Source: an uncultured Bacteroidales bacterium (GTDB taxonomy: Bacteria > Bacteroidota > Bacteroidia > Bacteroidales > Marinilabiliaceae). From it: a stretch of DNA of 64,000 bases. Shown one piece after another: positions 8,419-17,422 of the stretch. Made by a program: the position numbers and the translations under genes. Within the stretch, counting starts at the first letter, position 1. The number at the start of each line of letters is the position of its first letter. The stretch covers positions 41,568-105,567 of the forward strand of contig CAKUVM010000003.1 in NCBI GenBank assembly GCA_934699135.1, written 5' to 3'. The notes under the pieces were generated by a model that saw only the letters and a list, made by a program, of their open reading frames with translations, was not told the DNA's origin and ran no database searches.

Positions 8419-9669
8419 ATGCGCATAACCAAAACTGCCATACTAGTTGCGGCCGCATTGGCCTCGGCGACGCTCGCGGGCGCGCAACAGTCCAAGACGC
8501 TAGACGACCTTAACAGGGAAAAGGCCAGGCTGCAATCCATCATTGAACAAAACAACAAAATGATGGAAGAGTACGCCAATCGCCGAAACAGCGAGATGAT
8601 GCGCATATCTGTGGTGGATAACAAGATTGCGAAGCGAAAGGCGCTAATCGATGTCTATAACACCGAGATTGAGGCATATAACGCCCAAATCCGCTCCCTC
8701 AACCTTCAGATTGACTCAGTGGCCGGAGAGCTGAAAAGGCAAAAGGCCGAATATGCCGAGCTACTGCGCCACATCCAGGCCCGCGGCAAAGGTTATTCAC
8801 CTCTGGCCTACATCCTCTCATCCACGTCTTTCAATCAGAGTTACAGGCGTTTCCTCTTTTTGCGCCAATATGCGGCCTACCGCCGAAGCCAATTTGAGCA
8901 ACTCACGGCAAGCAAAGAGAAGATGAGCGAGCTGAAGGCCTCCGTATCGCAAAAACTCACGTCGATAAACATAGCCTTGGGCAAGATAAAAGACGAGAAC
9001 GCCCGCCTCAACAGTGAGCTTCTGGCCAGAAAAGGGAACGTGGAACAGATTACACAAAGCCAGACCGACCTGCAAAAAAACATTGAGAAAGCTCAGAAAC
9101 AGACCCGGCAACTTGAAGAGCGCATAGTGGCCGTGATTCGCGAAGAGGCGGAGCGCGCGCGCAGAGAGGCCGAGGAAGCCAAAAAGAGGGAGCGGCAAAG
9201 GAAGAATAAGCCAGGGACGAAAAAGAGCGAAATAGCGGCTCGTGACGCTCTTTCTGACGACATATCGGAAAACAAGGGGAAACTGCCGTGGCCTGTCAGG
9301 AGCTGCGTGGTGACGAGCGCCTTTGGCGAGCACGACCACCCGCTCGTCCCGTCCATCAAAATACGCAACAACGGCATTGACATGGACATTTTGGCCAGCA
9401 AAGACATTCACCCCGTCCATAAGGGCAAAGTGTCGCGCATAATCGTCATCCCCGGCAGTTGCGCCTCAATAATTGTGCGCCACGGCGACGTCCTGACGGT
9501 CTACTCAAACCTGGCCGAGGTCTTCGTGAAAAAGGACCAGGACGTGGACACGTATACCAACCTTGGCAAGGTCTATACGGGCGAGGGCATCAACTCAAAC
9601 ATCCTGCATTTTGAAATATGGAAGGGCGAGTACAAGCAGAACCCCGAAGAGTGGCTGCGAAAACTATAA
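8419..9669 (+). CDS. EnvC-like murein hydrolase activator (M23/LytM fold)
   Basis: The 416-residue protein has a signal peptide (1-22), long coiled coils (about 25-110 and 150-265, with a basic Arg/Glu/Lys-rich stretch) and a C-terminal LytM domain (about 290-416). The layout is that of EnvC, which activates periplasmic amidases at the division septum without cutting peptidoglycan itself. The catalytic zinc ligands look lost: the HxxxD position reads NNGIDMD, and the HxH position reads YSNL where active enzymes have YAHL or similar. This supports a regulatory role. It closes the ruvB-to-EnvC gene block; the next gene starts after 56 bp. Confidence 0.88.
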   Translation: MRITKTAILVAAALASATLAGAQQSKTLDDLNREKARLQSIIEQNNKMMEEYANRRNSEMMRISVVDNKIAKRKALIDVYNTEIEAYNAQIRSLNLQIDSVAGELKRQKAEYAELLRHIQARGKGYSPLAYILSSTSFNQSYRRFLFLRQYAAYRRSQFEQLTASKEKMSELKASVSQKLTSINIALGKIKDENARLNSELLARKGNVEQITQSQTDLQKNIEKAQKQTRQLEERIVAVIREEAERARREAEEAKKRERQRKNKPGTKKSEIAARDALSDDISENKGKLPWPVRSCVVTSAFGEHDHPLVPSIKIRNNGIDMDILASKDIHPVHKGKVSRIIVIPGSCASIIVRHGDVLTVYSNLAEVFVKKDQDVDTYTNLGKVYTGEGINSNILHFEIWKGEYKQNPEEWLRKL

Positions 9670-9725
9670 ACAAATTGGATTGTCTTACGTATAAAGCAAC
9701 GTTTCACGTAACGCAATAAGGCACA

Positions 9726-10139
9726 ATGGATTCAATAAACATTGAAGAAAATCTTGTCCTTGACTCCACCATGGACAGCATCAGTCAGGTTGAAAAAATG
9801 ATTGACGGGCAGTCTCAGATGCTCAACATTGACGATGAGGTTTATGGAAAGTACATGTTGTCTGTTGTGGAGTGTGTGAACAACGCCATCGTCCACGGTA
9901 ACAAGCTTTCTGCCGACAAAAAGGTAAGAATACACTATCATATAACTAATAAACGTATCGAGGTGACGGTGACGGACGAGGGTGAAGGTTTTGACCCCGA
10001 CTCTCTGCCTGACCCTACGGCGGAAGAGAACATCGAGAAAGATTGCGGGAGAGGCATTTTCCTCATGCGTCATCTGGCAGACGATGTCTCTTTCGAGGAC
10101 CATGGCCGAAAGGTCAAGATGACTTTCAACCTGCAGTGA
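9726..10139 (+). CDS. Anti-sigma-factor-type ATP-binding protein (RsbW/SpoIIAB-like)
   Basis: A 137-residue lone GHKL ATPase domain: N-box ECVNNAIVHGNK at 49-60, G1 DEGEGFD at 84-90, and GRGIFLM at 108-114. This is the serine-kinase/anti-sigma-regulator type and not a sensor histidine kinase, because it has no phospho-accepting His domain. In other bacteria such proteins hold a sigma factor or phosphorylate an anti-sigma antagonist; neither partner is next to it. Its TGA lies inside the GTGA overlap with ybeY, so the two are coupled. A broken parS-like half site (9699-9714) lies in its leader. Confidence 0.85.
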   Translation: MDSINIEENLVLDSTMDSISQVEKMIDGQSQMLNIDDEVYGKYMLSVVECVNNAIVHGNKLSADKKVRIHYHITNKRIEVTVTDEGEGFDPDSLPDPTAEENIEKDCGRGIFLMRHLADDVSFEDHGRKVKMTFNLQ

Positions 10140-10570
10140 TTAATTTTTACAACGAGGACGTTGACTTTAAGCTAAAAAACAAGCTCGTCCTCAAACGCTG
10201 GATTAGACAAGTAATTGAAAGCTACGGCTTTAAAGCTGGCGAACTCTCTTACATTTTCTGCTCCGATGATAAGATTTTGGAGGTCAACAGGCAGTTCCTC
10301 CAACACGACTACTACACTGACGTCATAACTTTTGACTATGACGAAGACGGTGTGGTGGGTGGAGACATGTACATTTCCGTGGACACCGTCAAGACCAATG
10401 CGGAGCAATACGCGCCATCTTTCGAGAGGGAGATGCAGAGGGTCGTCATCCACGGGGTGCTTCACCTCTGCGGATTGAAAGACAAGCAGCCGGAGGATGA
10501 GAAAAAGATGCGCGCGGCAGAGGAGAGAGCCTTGGCCATTCTAGACGAGATGTTGGCTCAGAAAGGATAG
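10136..10570 (+). CDS. ybeY: Endoribonuclease YbeY
   Basis: YbeY is a metal-dependent RNase for 16S rRNA 3'-end maturation and ribosome quality control. With a GTG start at 10136, overlapping the previous stop codon, the protein is 144 residues and begins VINFYNEDVDF. An upstream start would add 31 residues read from the previous gene's other frame. The signature region is HGVLHLCGLKD at 106-116. The first two zinc-binding His are present, but the third ligand position (His in E. coli) holds Asp116. I recall the same change in other Bacteroidales, so it is probably a clade trait and not damage. mnmG follows after 2 bp. Confidence 0.92.
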   Translation: MINFYNEDVDFKLKNKLVLKRWIRQVIESYGFKAGELSYIFCSDDKILEVNRQFLQHDYYTDVITFDYDEDGVVGGDMYISVDTVKTNAEQYAPSFEREMQRVVIHGVLHLCGLKDKQPEDEKKMRAAEERALAILDEMLAQKG

Positions 10571-10572
10571 TC

Positions 10573-12447
10573 ATGAATTTTTCTTACGACGTTATTGTTG
10601 TCGGCGCGGGCCATGCCGGTTGCGAGGCGGCCCATGCGTCGGCGCGTATGGGTATGCGCACCCTGCTCATCACTCTAGATCTGACAAAGATTGCCATGAT
10701 GAGCTGCAACCCGGCCATAGGAGGGATTGCCAAAGGGCAGATTGTCCGCGAGATCGACGCCTTGGGCGGCATGACCGCCAGAGTGACCGACGCCACGTCA
10801 ATTCAGTTCCGAATGCTCAACATGAGCAAGGGGCCTGCCATGTGGAGCCCCCGCTCACAGTGCGACAAGACAAAATTCTCCCTCGAATGGCGCAAAAAAC
10901 TCGAATCCGTCCCTCTTGTCAGCATGTGGCAAGACGCTGTTACAGCCCTCATAGTCGAAAGTGATACTGTTAAGGGAGTCCGCACCAAACTGGGCGCTGA
11001 ATTCCGAGCCGATGCTGTCATCATAACGGCCGGCACATTTCTCAACGGCCTCCTCCACGTTGGCCGCGTAAACTACTCCGGCGGACGTATGGGAGACGAG
11101 GCCTCATACCTCCTCTCAGACCAAATAAAATCTCTTGGGGTGAACACCCAAAGGATGAAGACAGGAACGCCCGTGAGGATTGACGGTCGCACCATCGACT
11201 TCAGCAAGACGGAAAGGCAGGAGGGCAACATAGGCGGCCACAAGTTCAGCTTCGGCACAGACAGCAACTTGCGGCTTCCGCAGATGCCATGTTACATAAC
11301 GTATACCAACCCTGCGGTGCATGACATCCTCCGCGCCGGCTTTGCGGACTCTCCGCTATACAACGGCACCATCAAAAGCATAGGGCCGCGATATTGCCCG
11401 AGCATAGAGACCAAGCTCGTCAACTTTGCCGATAAAGACCAGCATCAGCTTTTCCTGGAGCCGGAGGGCGCAGACACGGTTGAGTATTATCTCAACGGCT
11501 TCAGCAGCTCGCTGCCAATGTCTACTCAACTTGAGGCTTTAAGCCATATTCCGGGGTTGGAGGGCGCTCAAGTCCTCCGTCCCGGCTACGCCATTGAATA
11601 TGACTTCTTTGACCCTACGCAACTCTATCACTCGCTCGAGAGCAAAGTTTTGAGCGGCCTCTTTATGGCCGGGCAGGTCAATGGCACCACGGGCTACGAG
11701 GAGGCGGCCGGTCAGGGCCTTATGGCTGGCATCAACGCGGCCTTGAAAGTGAGGGGAGGGCAACCGTTCACTTTGATGAGAGATGAGGCTTATATTGGCG
11801 TACTGATAGACGACCTCGTTACGAAAGGCGTTGACGAGCCCTACAGGATGTTCACCTCCCGCGCTGAATATCGCATCTTGTTGCGCCAAGACAATGCTGA
11901 CGACCGACTGACAGAAAAGGGTAGGTCTCTCGGATTGGTGACGGACGATGCATACGCCAGGTATAAAACAAAAGTGGCCTTACGCGCCAAGCTTTGCGAC
12001 ACTTTGGCCAATAAGCTGCTAAGGCTCGGCCCTTTGAACGAAATATTGGCAAAGGTCGGCGGCACCCCGTCTGCCGAGTCTGTCAAGGCCGCGCAAGCCT
12101 TGGCGCGCCCACAACTTCATTTGACAGACCTTATGCCCCTAATGCCCGAGGTGAAAAGGCTTTTTGCGGGATATGCTGACTTGCGAGACGAAGTGATGGA
12201 GTCTGCGGAGATTGAGATAAAATATGGCGGCTACATACAGAAGGAGAAACAACAGGCGGAGCGAATTCTCCGACACAACAACATACCGCTGCGCGGCAAG
12301 ATTGATTACGCCTCCGTCACGTCACTAAGCTACGAAGCGCGTGAAAAACTTATTCGCATCGACCCCGCCACCATCGATCAGGCCATGCGAATACCGGGGG
12401 TGTCTCCAGCCGACGTCTCCATACTTATGATACTTTTGGGTCGTTAA
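10573..12447 (+). CDS. mnmG: tRNA U34 modification enzyme MnmG (GidA)
   Basis: MnmG with MnmE installs the carboxymethylaminomethyl group on wobble uridine 34 of several tRNAs, using FAD and methylene-THF. The 624-residue protein has the N-terminal FAD-binding GAGHAGCEAA (about 11-20), the conserved GGIAKGQIVREIDALGG segment, the tRNA-binding central part and the C-terminal helical domain that contacts MnmE (YGGYIQKEKQQ onward). Length is normal. It ends the ATPase-ybeY-mnmG run; a clear terminator and a parS-like site follow. Confidence 0.97.
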   Translation: MNFSYDVIVVGAGHAGCEAAHASARMGMRTLLITLDLTKIAMMSCNPAIGGIAKGQIVREIDALGGMTARVTDATSIQFRMLNMSKGPAMWSPRSQCDKTKFSLEWRKKLESVPLVSMWQDAVTALIVESDTVKGVRTKLGAEFRADAVIITAGTFLNGLLHVGRVNYSGGRMGDEASYLLSDQIKSLGVNTQRMKTGTPVRIDGRTIDFSKTERQEGNIGGHKFSFGTDSNLRLPQMPCYITYTNPAVHDILRAGFADSPLYNGTIKSIGPRYCPSIETKLVNFADKDQHQLFLEPEGADTVEYYLNGFSSSLPMSTQLEALSHIPGLEGAQVLRPGYAIEYDFFDPTQLYHSLESKVLSGLFMAGQVNGTTGYEEAAGQGLMAGINAALKVRGGQPFTLMRDEAYIGVLIDDLVTKGVDEPYRMFTSRAEYRILLRQDNADDRLTEKGRSLGLVTDDAYARYKTKVALRAKLCDTLANKLLRLGPLNEILAKVGGTPSAESVKAAQALARPQLHLTDLMPLMPEVKRLFAGYADLRDEVMESAEIEIKYGGYIQKEKQQAERILRHNNIPLRGKIDYASVTSLSYEAREKLIRIDPATIDQAMRIPGVSPADVSILMILLGR

Positions 12448-12454
12448 ACCCTCC

Positions 12455-12493
12455 AAAATCCGTTCTGCCGCCTTACGCAGAGCGGATTTTTCT
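12455..12493 (+). terminator. Rho-independent terminator after mnmG
   Basis: The arms AAAATCCGTTCTGC (12455-12468) and GCAGAGCGGATTTT (12477-12490) pair around an 8-nt loop, and a short T-run follows. It separates mnmG from the ade-uvrC unit. Confidence 0.8.
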
Positions 12494-12510
12494 ATAAGGG
12501 AATCAGTTTC

Positions 12511-12526
12511 CGTTTCACGTGGAACT
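12511..12526. promoter_or_regulatory. parS: Second parS-like site
   Basis: CGTTTCACGTGGAACT matches the reverse orientation of the parS consensus at all 14 core positions and differs only at the two outer bases. It lies in the gap between the mnmG terminator and ade. This makes it a probable member of an origin-proximal parS cluster with the site at 87-102. Confidence 0.78.
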
Positions 12527-12661
12527 GAACGATTTTCTGACAAAATGAAACTAGACGCACTTTTTGCTGTCTAAAAAACTATGCAACGCCATTGTTGCAA
12601 CTTTAAATTGAAAGATAAATACAGAAACTGACATCATAAGACTCACTACAAAACTATCAAC

Positions 12662-14326
12662 GTGATATATAAGAACACAGTAAGGACAATCAACGCGAAC
12701 TACGTTGACGTCATAAACAAAAAGATATTCGCGGCTAGCGTCAGCTTCGGAAAGACAATAGTGGAAATTTGCCCGCTCTCTGAATATGCCGAACCCGCGC
12801 TGCCATATTGCACGCCTGGGTTCATTGACGCGCACGTGCATATAGAGAGTTCTATGCTCACGCCGCAAAGGTTCGCCACCATGGTGATTCCCCACGGCAC
12901 CGTGGGAGTGGTGTGCGACCCGCACGAAATTGCCAACGTGATGGGAGAGGAGGGCGTAACGTTTATGATGCGCGACGCAAGCAAGTCTCCGCTCCATTTC
13001 GCTTTCGCCATACCGTCTTGCGTCCCCGCCACGCCTTTTGAGACCAACGGCGCGGAGTTTGGCCCGGAGCAAATAGCCCGCCTGATGCCGCAAGGCGTGG
13101 CTCTGGCCGAGATGATGAACTATCCTGGCGTCTTGGCTGGCGACCCCAAGGTGATGTCTGAGATTCAAATTGCGAAAGACGCGGGCAAACCTGTGGATGG
13201 CCACATTCCCGGCATCGTGGATGAGAGGCTGCGTAAATATGTTGAGGCAGGCGTTTCTACCGACCATGAGAGCTTCACGCTCGATGAGGCAAAAGCCAAA
13301 CTCGCCCTTGGCATGAAAATATTGGTCCGAGAGGGTAGCGCGGCGCGCAATCTCGATGAGCTTTTGCCTCTCTTCAGCACCAATAAGGAGAGCGTCATGG
13401 CCTGCACCGATGACGCCCACCCCGATGACATAAGGGACCGAGGCCATATTGACAAGTTCTACCACAAGGCCATCGCCGCGGGTCTGGACGTGTTCGACAT
13501 CTTCCGCATACTGACCTTGAATCCCATTGAACACTATAAGCTCGACGTGGGCAGGCTCCAGGTGGGGGATAATGCCGATTTCCTTGTGGTGGACAACTTG
13601 GAGTCTTTCAACATCAACGCGTCTTATATCAATGGCGAGCGGGTCTACGACCGCAACGTCGGCCTGTGCTTCAACCCCGCGCGCACGGCACGCGTCAATA
13701 ACTTTGCCGAGAGAGAGTTTTCCGCCGCCGAATTCAAAGTCATCGCGCCCAAAGACAATGCCGTGGCCAGGGTCATTGGCCTGGTGCCAGATCAGCTGGT
13801 GACGCGCCGCGAGGAGTGGGAGACCAAGACGATGGCCGGAAATGAGGTGTTGGCGTGCGAGGCCCGAGACATCATGAAGATTGCCGTCATTAACCGTTAT
13901 GACGCCAAGGCCAAAGTGGTGAACGGCTTCATCCGCGGCACCGGGCTCAAAGGCGGGGCCATGGCCTCGTCCATTGCCCACGACTCTCACAACGTGGTGA
14001 TCATTGGCCATGACGATGAGGCCATCAAGCTGGCTGCCGATGCCATGTTCAAGATGAAAGGCGGAATTGTGGTGGTGGAGCCCGACGGATTCGTTGCTAA
14101 ACTGCGACTGCCGATAGCAGGCCTCATGACCGCGGAGAAGTGGCAAGACGTGGCCATAAAATATGAGCGGCTCGTGGCCAAGGCCAGGAATCGCTGCGGG
14201 GTGACGCTCCGCTCGCCGTTTATGACCATGGCGTTTATGAGCCTGCTTGTCATTCCGAGCTTGAAGATAGGGGACAAGGGGCTCTTTGACGTGGATGAGT
14301 TCCATTTTGTGGATTTATTCAAGTAA
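12662..14326 (+). CDS. ade: Adenine deaminase
   Basis: Converts adenine to hypoxanthine in purine salvage (amidohydrolase superfamily, binuclear metal centre). The 554-residue protein has the family pattern: TPGFIDAHVHIESSM near residue 53 with the first metal-binding histidines, PHGTVGVVCDPHE, GHIPG, and ACTDDAHPDD for the later catalytic Asp, followed by the typical C-terminal domain (GFIRGTGLKGGAMASS). The start is GTG at 12662; no nearer ATG precedes the conserved N-terminus. uvrC starts 12 bp downstream and is probably co-transcribed. Confidence 0.95.
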   Translation: MIYKNTVRTINANYVDVINKKIFAASVSFGKTIVEICPLSEYAEPALPYCTPGFIDAHVHIESSMLTPQRFATMVIPHGTVGVVCDPHEIANVMGEEGVTFMMRDASKSPLHFAFAIPSCVPATPFETNGAEFGPEQIARLMPQGVALAEMMNYPGVLAGDPKVMSEIQIAKDAGKPVDGHIPGIVDERLRKYVEAGVSTDHESFTLDEAKAKLALGMKILVREGSAARNLDELLPLFSTNKESVMACTDDAHPDDIRDRGHIDKFYHKAIAAGLDVFDIFRILTLNPIEHYKLDVGRLQVGDNADFLVVDNLESFNINASYINGERVYDRNVGLCFNPARTARVNNFAEREFSAAEFKVIAPKDNAVARVIGLVPDQLVTRREEWETKTMAGNEVLACEARDIMKIAVINRYDAKAKVVNGFIRGTGLKGGAMASSIAHDSHNVVIIGHDDEAIKLAADAMFKMKGGIVVVEPDGFVAKLRLPIAGLMTAEKWQDVAIKYERLVAKARNRCGVTLRSPFMTMAFMSLLVIPSLKIGDKGLFDVDEFHFVDLFK

Positions 14327-14338
14327 TACACCTTAACT

Positions 14339-16195
14339 ATGGCGGCAGCATACACTTACGCTTCAGATGCGGAGAGGCTGGAGCATCTGAGACAGCTTGT
14401 GAGCGTCTTGCCAGACCAGCCTGGCGTGTATCAATACTTTGACAAAGATGGCAAGATAATATACGTAGGCAAGGCCAAGAACCTCAAACGCAGGGTCTCC
14501 TCCTATTTCCTCAAAAAACAGCAGACCCCAAAGACGCGCGTGCTGGTGAGCAAGATTTGCAGCATCCACCACATTGTGGTGAACAATGAGGAGGATGCGT
14601 TGCTGCTTGAGAACAACCTCATTAAAAAGCACAAGCCGCAATATAATATCCTGCTTAAAGACGATAAGACATACCCGTGGGTGGCCATACTTAATGAGCC
14701 GTTCCCGCGCGTGGTGCAGACGCGGCGGCATGTGCGCGATGGCAGCATATACTACGGCCCATATCCTAGCATCGGCCAGATTCGCGACATATTCGACATT
14801 TTCAAGCAGCTATACCCGCTGCGCCAATGCGGCCTTAACTTGTCAGATGAGCGCATTAAATCAGGAACATACAAGGTTTGTCTAAAGTATCACCTGAAGC
14901 TTTGCGGTGGACCCTGTGAGGGGCTTGTCGGCAAGGAGGAGTATGCCGGGTATATCCAGGGCGTGAGGGACATACTTCGGGGGAACGTGGCCCCCGTGAT
15001 ACGCCAGTTGAAGACGCAGATGGCCGAGGCCGCGGCAGCTTTGGAGTTTGAGCGCGCGGAGGTGCTGCGCCGGAAGATAGAGAGACTGACAACCTATCAG
15101 AGCCGATCTCTCGTGGCCAGCAACTCCATCATAAATTGCGATGTCTTCTCCATCGCCCGCGATGATGAAAAGAGCGAAGTGTACGTCAACTTCATGAGAG
15201 TGCAGGAGGGTCAGATTCTCTCATCATACACCATGACGTTCAAGCGCAGGATGGAAGAGGCCGATGACGAGATACTCTCATTCGCCATCCAGAGCGTGAG
15301 AGAGACGAGCGGGACGCTACAACGGGAAATTGTGGTGCCGATGCGGCCCGACGTGGAGTTCGCAAACATAACATTCGTGACCCCTCAGATGGGCGACAGG
15401 CGAAAACTCCTCGACCTGTCGGAGAAAAACGCGCGGATGTACAAGCTCGAACTCCTGCGCCAAGAGGCAAACAGGAGCAGGGCCACCCATGAGGAGAAGC
15501 TCATGATCCAGATAAAAGAGCAACTGGGGCTGCATGACTTGCCGCGCCACATGGAGTGCTTTGACAACTCCAACATCCAAGGCGCGAGCGCCGTGGCGGC
15601 GTGCGTGGTGTATCGAGACGCCAAGCCAAGTCGAAAAGACTACAGGCTCTTCAACATAAAGACAGTTGAGGGGCCGGACGACTACGCGTCAATGTATGAG
15701 GTGGTCTATCGCCGATACCATAGGCTTAAAGAGGAGGGGTGGCCTATGCCAGACCTCGTTGTGGCCGACGGCGGGGTGGGTCAGATGGACGTGATTCGCC
15801 AAGCGACGGAGGATCTTGGCCTCTGCTTGCCCATAATTGGCTTGGCGAAAGACTCGCGCCACCGCACCAGCCAAATTTTGGTGGGCTTCCCGCCCAAAGT
15901 GGTTGAAGTGGGAAAGAGCGACGCCGTGTTTCGCTTTTTTACTCGGATGCAAGACGAGGTTCACCGCGTGGCCATAACTTTCCACCGCAACAAGAGAAGC
16001 AAGGCTATGGTGGCCTCGGAGCTTGACGATGTGAAAGGCATTGGGCCGAAGACAAAAGAAGAACTCTTCAAGGCGCTCGGCGGCGTGGAGGCCATAAGAC
16101 AGGCCACGCTTGATAAACTTACGGAATTGGTGGGTAAAAGTAAAGGATTGTTAGTGTATGGCCACTTTCATCCCGCCCAAACTGACAGTTTGTAA
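14339..16195 (+). CDS. uvrC: Excinuclease ABC subunit C
   Basis: UvrC makes both incisions in nucleotide excision repair after UvrA/UvrB find the lesion. Domains in order over 618 residues: GIY-YIG nuclease (GVYQYFDKDG and IIYVGKAKNLKRRVSSYF near 30-60), a UvrB-interacting UVR motif around residue 220-245 (ALEFERAEVLRRKIERL), an RNase H-like nuclease domain (ECFDNSNIQG, VVADGGVGQM) and C-terminal helix-hairpin-helix motifs (VKGIGPKTKEELF). All are intact. It follows ade by 12 bp. Confidence 0.97.
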   Translation: MAAAYTYASDAERLEHLRQLVSVLPDQPGVYQYFDKDGKIIYVGKAKNLKRRVSSYFLKKQQTPKTRVLVSKICSIHHIVVNNEEDALLLENNLIKKHKPQYNILLKDDKTYPWVAILNEPFPRVVQTRRHVRDGSIYYGPYPSIGQIRDIFDIFKQLYPLRQCGLNLSDERIKSGTYKVCLKYHLKLCGGPCEGLVGKEEYAGYIQGVRDILRGNVAPVIRQLKTQMAEAAAALEFERAEVLRRKIERLTTYQSRSLVASNSIINCDVFSIARDDEKSEVYVNFMRVQEGQILSSYTMTFKRRMEEADDEILSFAIQSVRETSGTLQREIVVPMRPDVEFANITFVTPQMGDRRKLLDLSEKNARMYKLELLRQEANRSRATHEEKLMIQIKEQLGLHDLPRHMECFDNSNIQGASAVAACVVYRDAKPSRKDYRLFNIKTVEGPDDYASMYEVVYRRYHRLKEEGWPMPDLVVADGGVGQMDVIRQATEDLGLCLPIIGLAKDSRHRTSQILVGFPPKVVEVGKSDAVFRFFTRMQDEVHRVAITFHRNKRSKAMVASELDDVKGIGPKTKEELFKALGGVEAIRQATLDKLTELVGKSKGLLVYGHFHPAQTDSL

Positions 16196-16206
16196 GAACA
16201 AGCCCG

Positions 16207-16222
16207 CGTTCCACGGGAAACA
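16207..16222. promoter_or_regulatory. parS: Third, weaker parS-like site
   Basis: CGTTCCACGGGAAACA differs from the consensus TGTTNCACGTGAAACA at two positions: the first base, and one base inside the CACGTG core (CACGGG). It lies in the 47-bp gap between uvrC and the next lipoprotein gene. The core change may weaken ParB binding, so the call is tentative. Confidence 0.5.
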
Positions 16223-16242
16223 GACCAACAAGATATAAGCAA

Positions 16243-17334
16243 ATGAAGAAAACAATTCTGGCTCTCGTCTTGCCCCTGTCTATGACAATGACGGCATGCT
16301 CCAGCGACTCTTTCAGTGACTTCTCAGACGATGACAACAAACAAGAACAGGGCGATGACGAAGATGACAATAACGCGCCGACGGAGGGGAGATTCAATGT
16401 CGTCGCCGAAGTTGAAAACGTCTCTTCGCGGCAGGCCGCGGCAATTCATATCACAGTGTCGCGCCTCCTTGCCGACTCCTGCTACACAGGCCGCGAAACA
16501 AAGCTCTACTTCTTCTACTACGGAACTGAACCCGACCCCGCGCATTTCCAGATTTGCGAAAACTACGTCAACAAAACGTCTCCAGACAATGGCGACGAGT
16601 TCATAGCCTTAGGCATGGGCAATGACGGCAAATATTACGGGCGGATTCTTATGACCGTTGTGGATGGCGACAGCAAGGAGGAGTATTACTCCAACATTGT
16701 GGAAATTGACATTCCGGCAAAGCCTGATGCCAAGAAGCAGAAACTCACGGCTTGCGACCTCGGCCTCTCTGTGTTGTGGGCCACCACCAACCTCGGGGCC
16801 GATGCGGAAGAAGACGCGGGCGACCACTTCGCTTGGGGCGAGGTCGTGAGTAAAAAGAAATATGACGAGGAGGGTTACGCGCTCCGTTACCTTGTGGAAG
16901 AATTGACATATGACACTATATCCGCGAAGGCGGATTTTGACCCGGCCACGGCCGCTGCCGGAGACGGATGGCGGTTGCCGACGCGGAGTGAAGTGGATGA
17001 ACTGAGGAGAAAGTGCAAATGGGAGGGTGTCGCTTTGAGCGGGGGCCGCGCCGCCTTGCGTCTCACTGGGCCAAACGGCGGCAGCATAATCTTGCCTTGC
17101 GCTGGCGCGAAAGTGGGCAAGACGACAATGCATGACGATGACGTGGAAGACTTCAACGGCCGCAAGCTGTCGGGCTACTACGCCGTCGGCACACGCGCTG
17201 ACACATATTCCCAAGGCTGTCCGAGCCTCCGTTTTGATATGACGAGTGGCGGCAAAGAAGAGGGCATATATGTGTCCAACGACGCCCAATTGTGGTGGGG
17301 ATTATCCGTAAGGGCGGTAAAAGACAAAAAATAG
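16243..17334 (+). CDS. Lipoprotein with FISUMP-like C-terminal domain
   Basis: A 363-residue exported lipoprotein: signal sequence with lipobox MTAC (Cys19), then a very acidic linker (about 20-45), a beta-rich central part, and a C-terminal module starting about residue 170. That module has DLGLSVLWATTNLGA, GDHFAWGE, DGWRLPTRSEVDELRRKC and WWGLSVRAVKD, the marks of the 'Fibrobacter succinogenes major paralogous' family common in Bacteroidota surface proteins. Its biochemical role is unknown. The acidic run after the Cys may act as a surface-export signal of the type known in Bacteroidota. It is followed by a second lipoprotein gene with its own promoter. Confidence 0.8.
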   Translation: MKKTILALVLPLSMTMTACSSDSFSDFSDDDNKQEQGDDEDDNNAPTEGRFNVVAEVENVSSRQAAAIHITVSRLLADSCYTGRETKLYFFYYGTEPDPAHFQICENYVNKTSPDNGDEFIALGMGNDGKYYGRILMTVVDGDSKEEYYSNIVEIDIPAKPDAKKQKLTACDLGLSVLWATTNLGADAEEDAGDHFAWGEVVSKKKYDEEGYALRYLVEELTYDTISAKADFDPATAAAGDGWRLPTRSEVDELRRKCKWEGVALSGGRAALRLTGPNGGSIILPCAGAKVGKTTMHDDDVEDFNGRKLSGYYAVGTRADTYSQGCPSLRFDMTSGGKEEGIYVSNDAQLWWGLSVRAVKDKK

Positions 17335-17356
17335 AGGCATTTTTGCAACACTTATT

Positions 17357-17386
17357 TTTGCCTTGTGCCAATATTGCATAATTTTG
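17357..17386 (+). promoter_or_regulatory. Promoter of the lipoprotein gene at 17423
   Basis: A -33 TTTG (17357-17360) and a -7 TAATTTTG (17379-17386) are separated by 18 bp, close to the Bacteroidota spacing. The ATG is 36 bp further on. Confidence 0.55.
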
Positions 17387-17422
17387 CCCCAGACAACTAT
17401 AATTCAATATTCCATCAAGATT

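Noticed and set aside
9035..9046. ACGTGGAACA inside the EnvC-like gene as a parS half site
   Set aside because: The left half does not match and the sequence is within a coding region.
9699..9714. GTTTCACGTAAC as another parS site
   Set aside because: Only one half of the palindrome is intact; the other half lacks two bases of the consensus. Possibly a decayed site.
12551..14305. 584-codon minus-strand frame opposite ade
   Set aside because: Antisense shadow of a GC-rich gene; rich in His/Arg/Gly with no recognisable domain.
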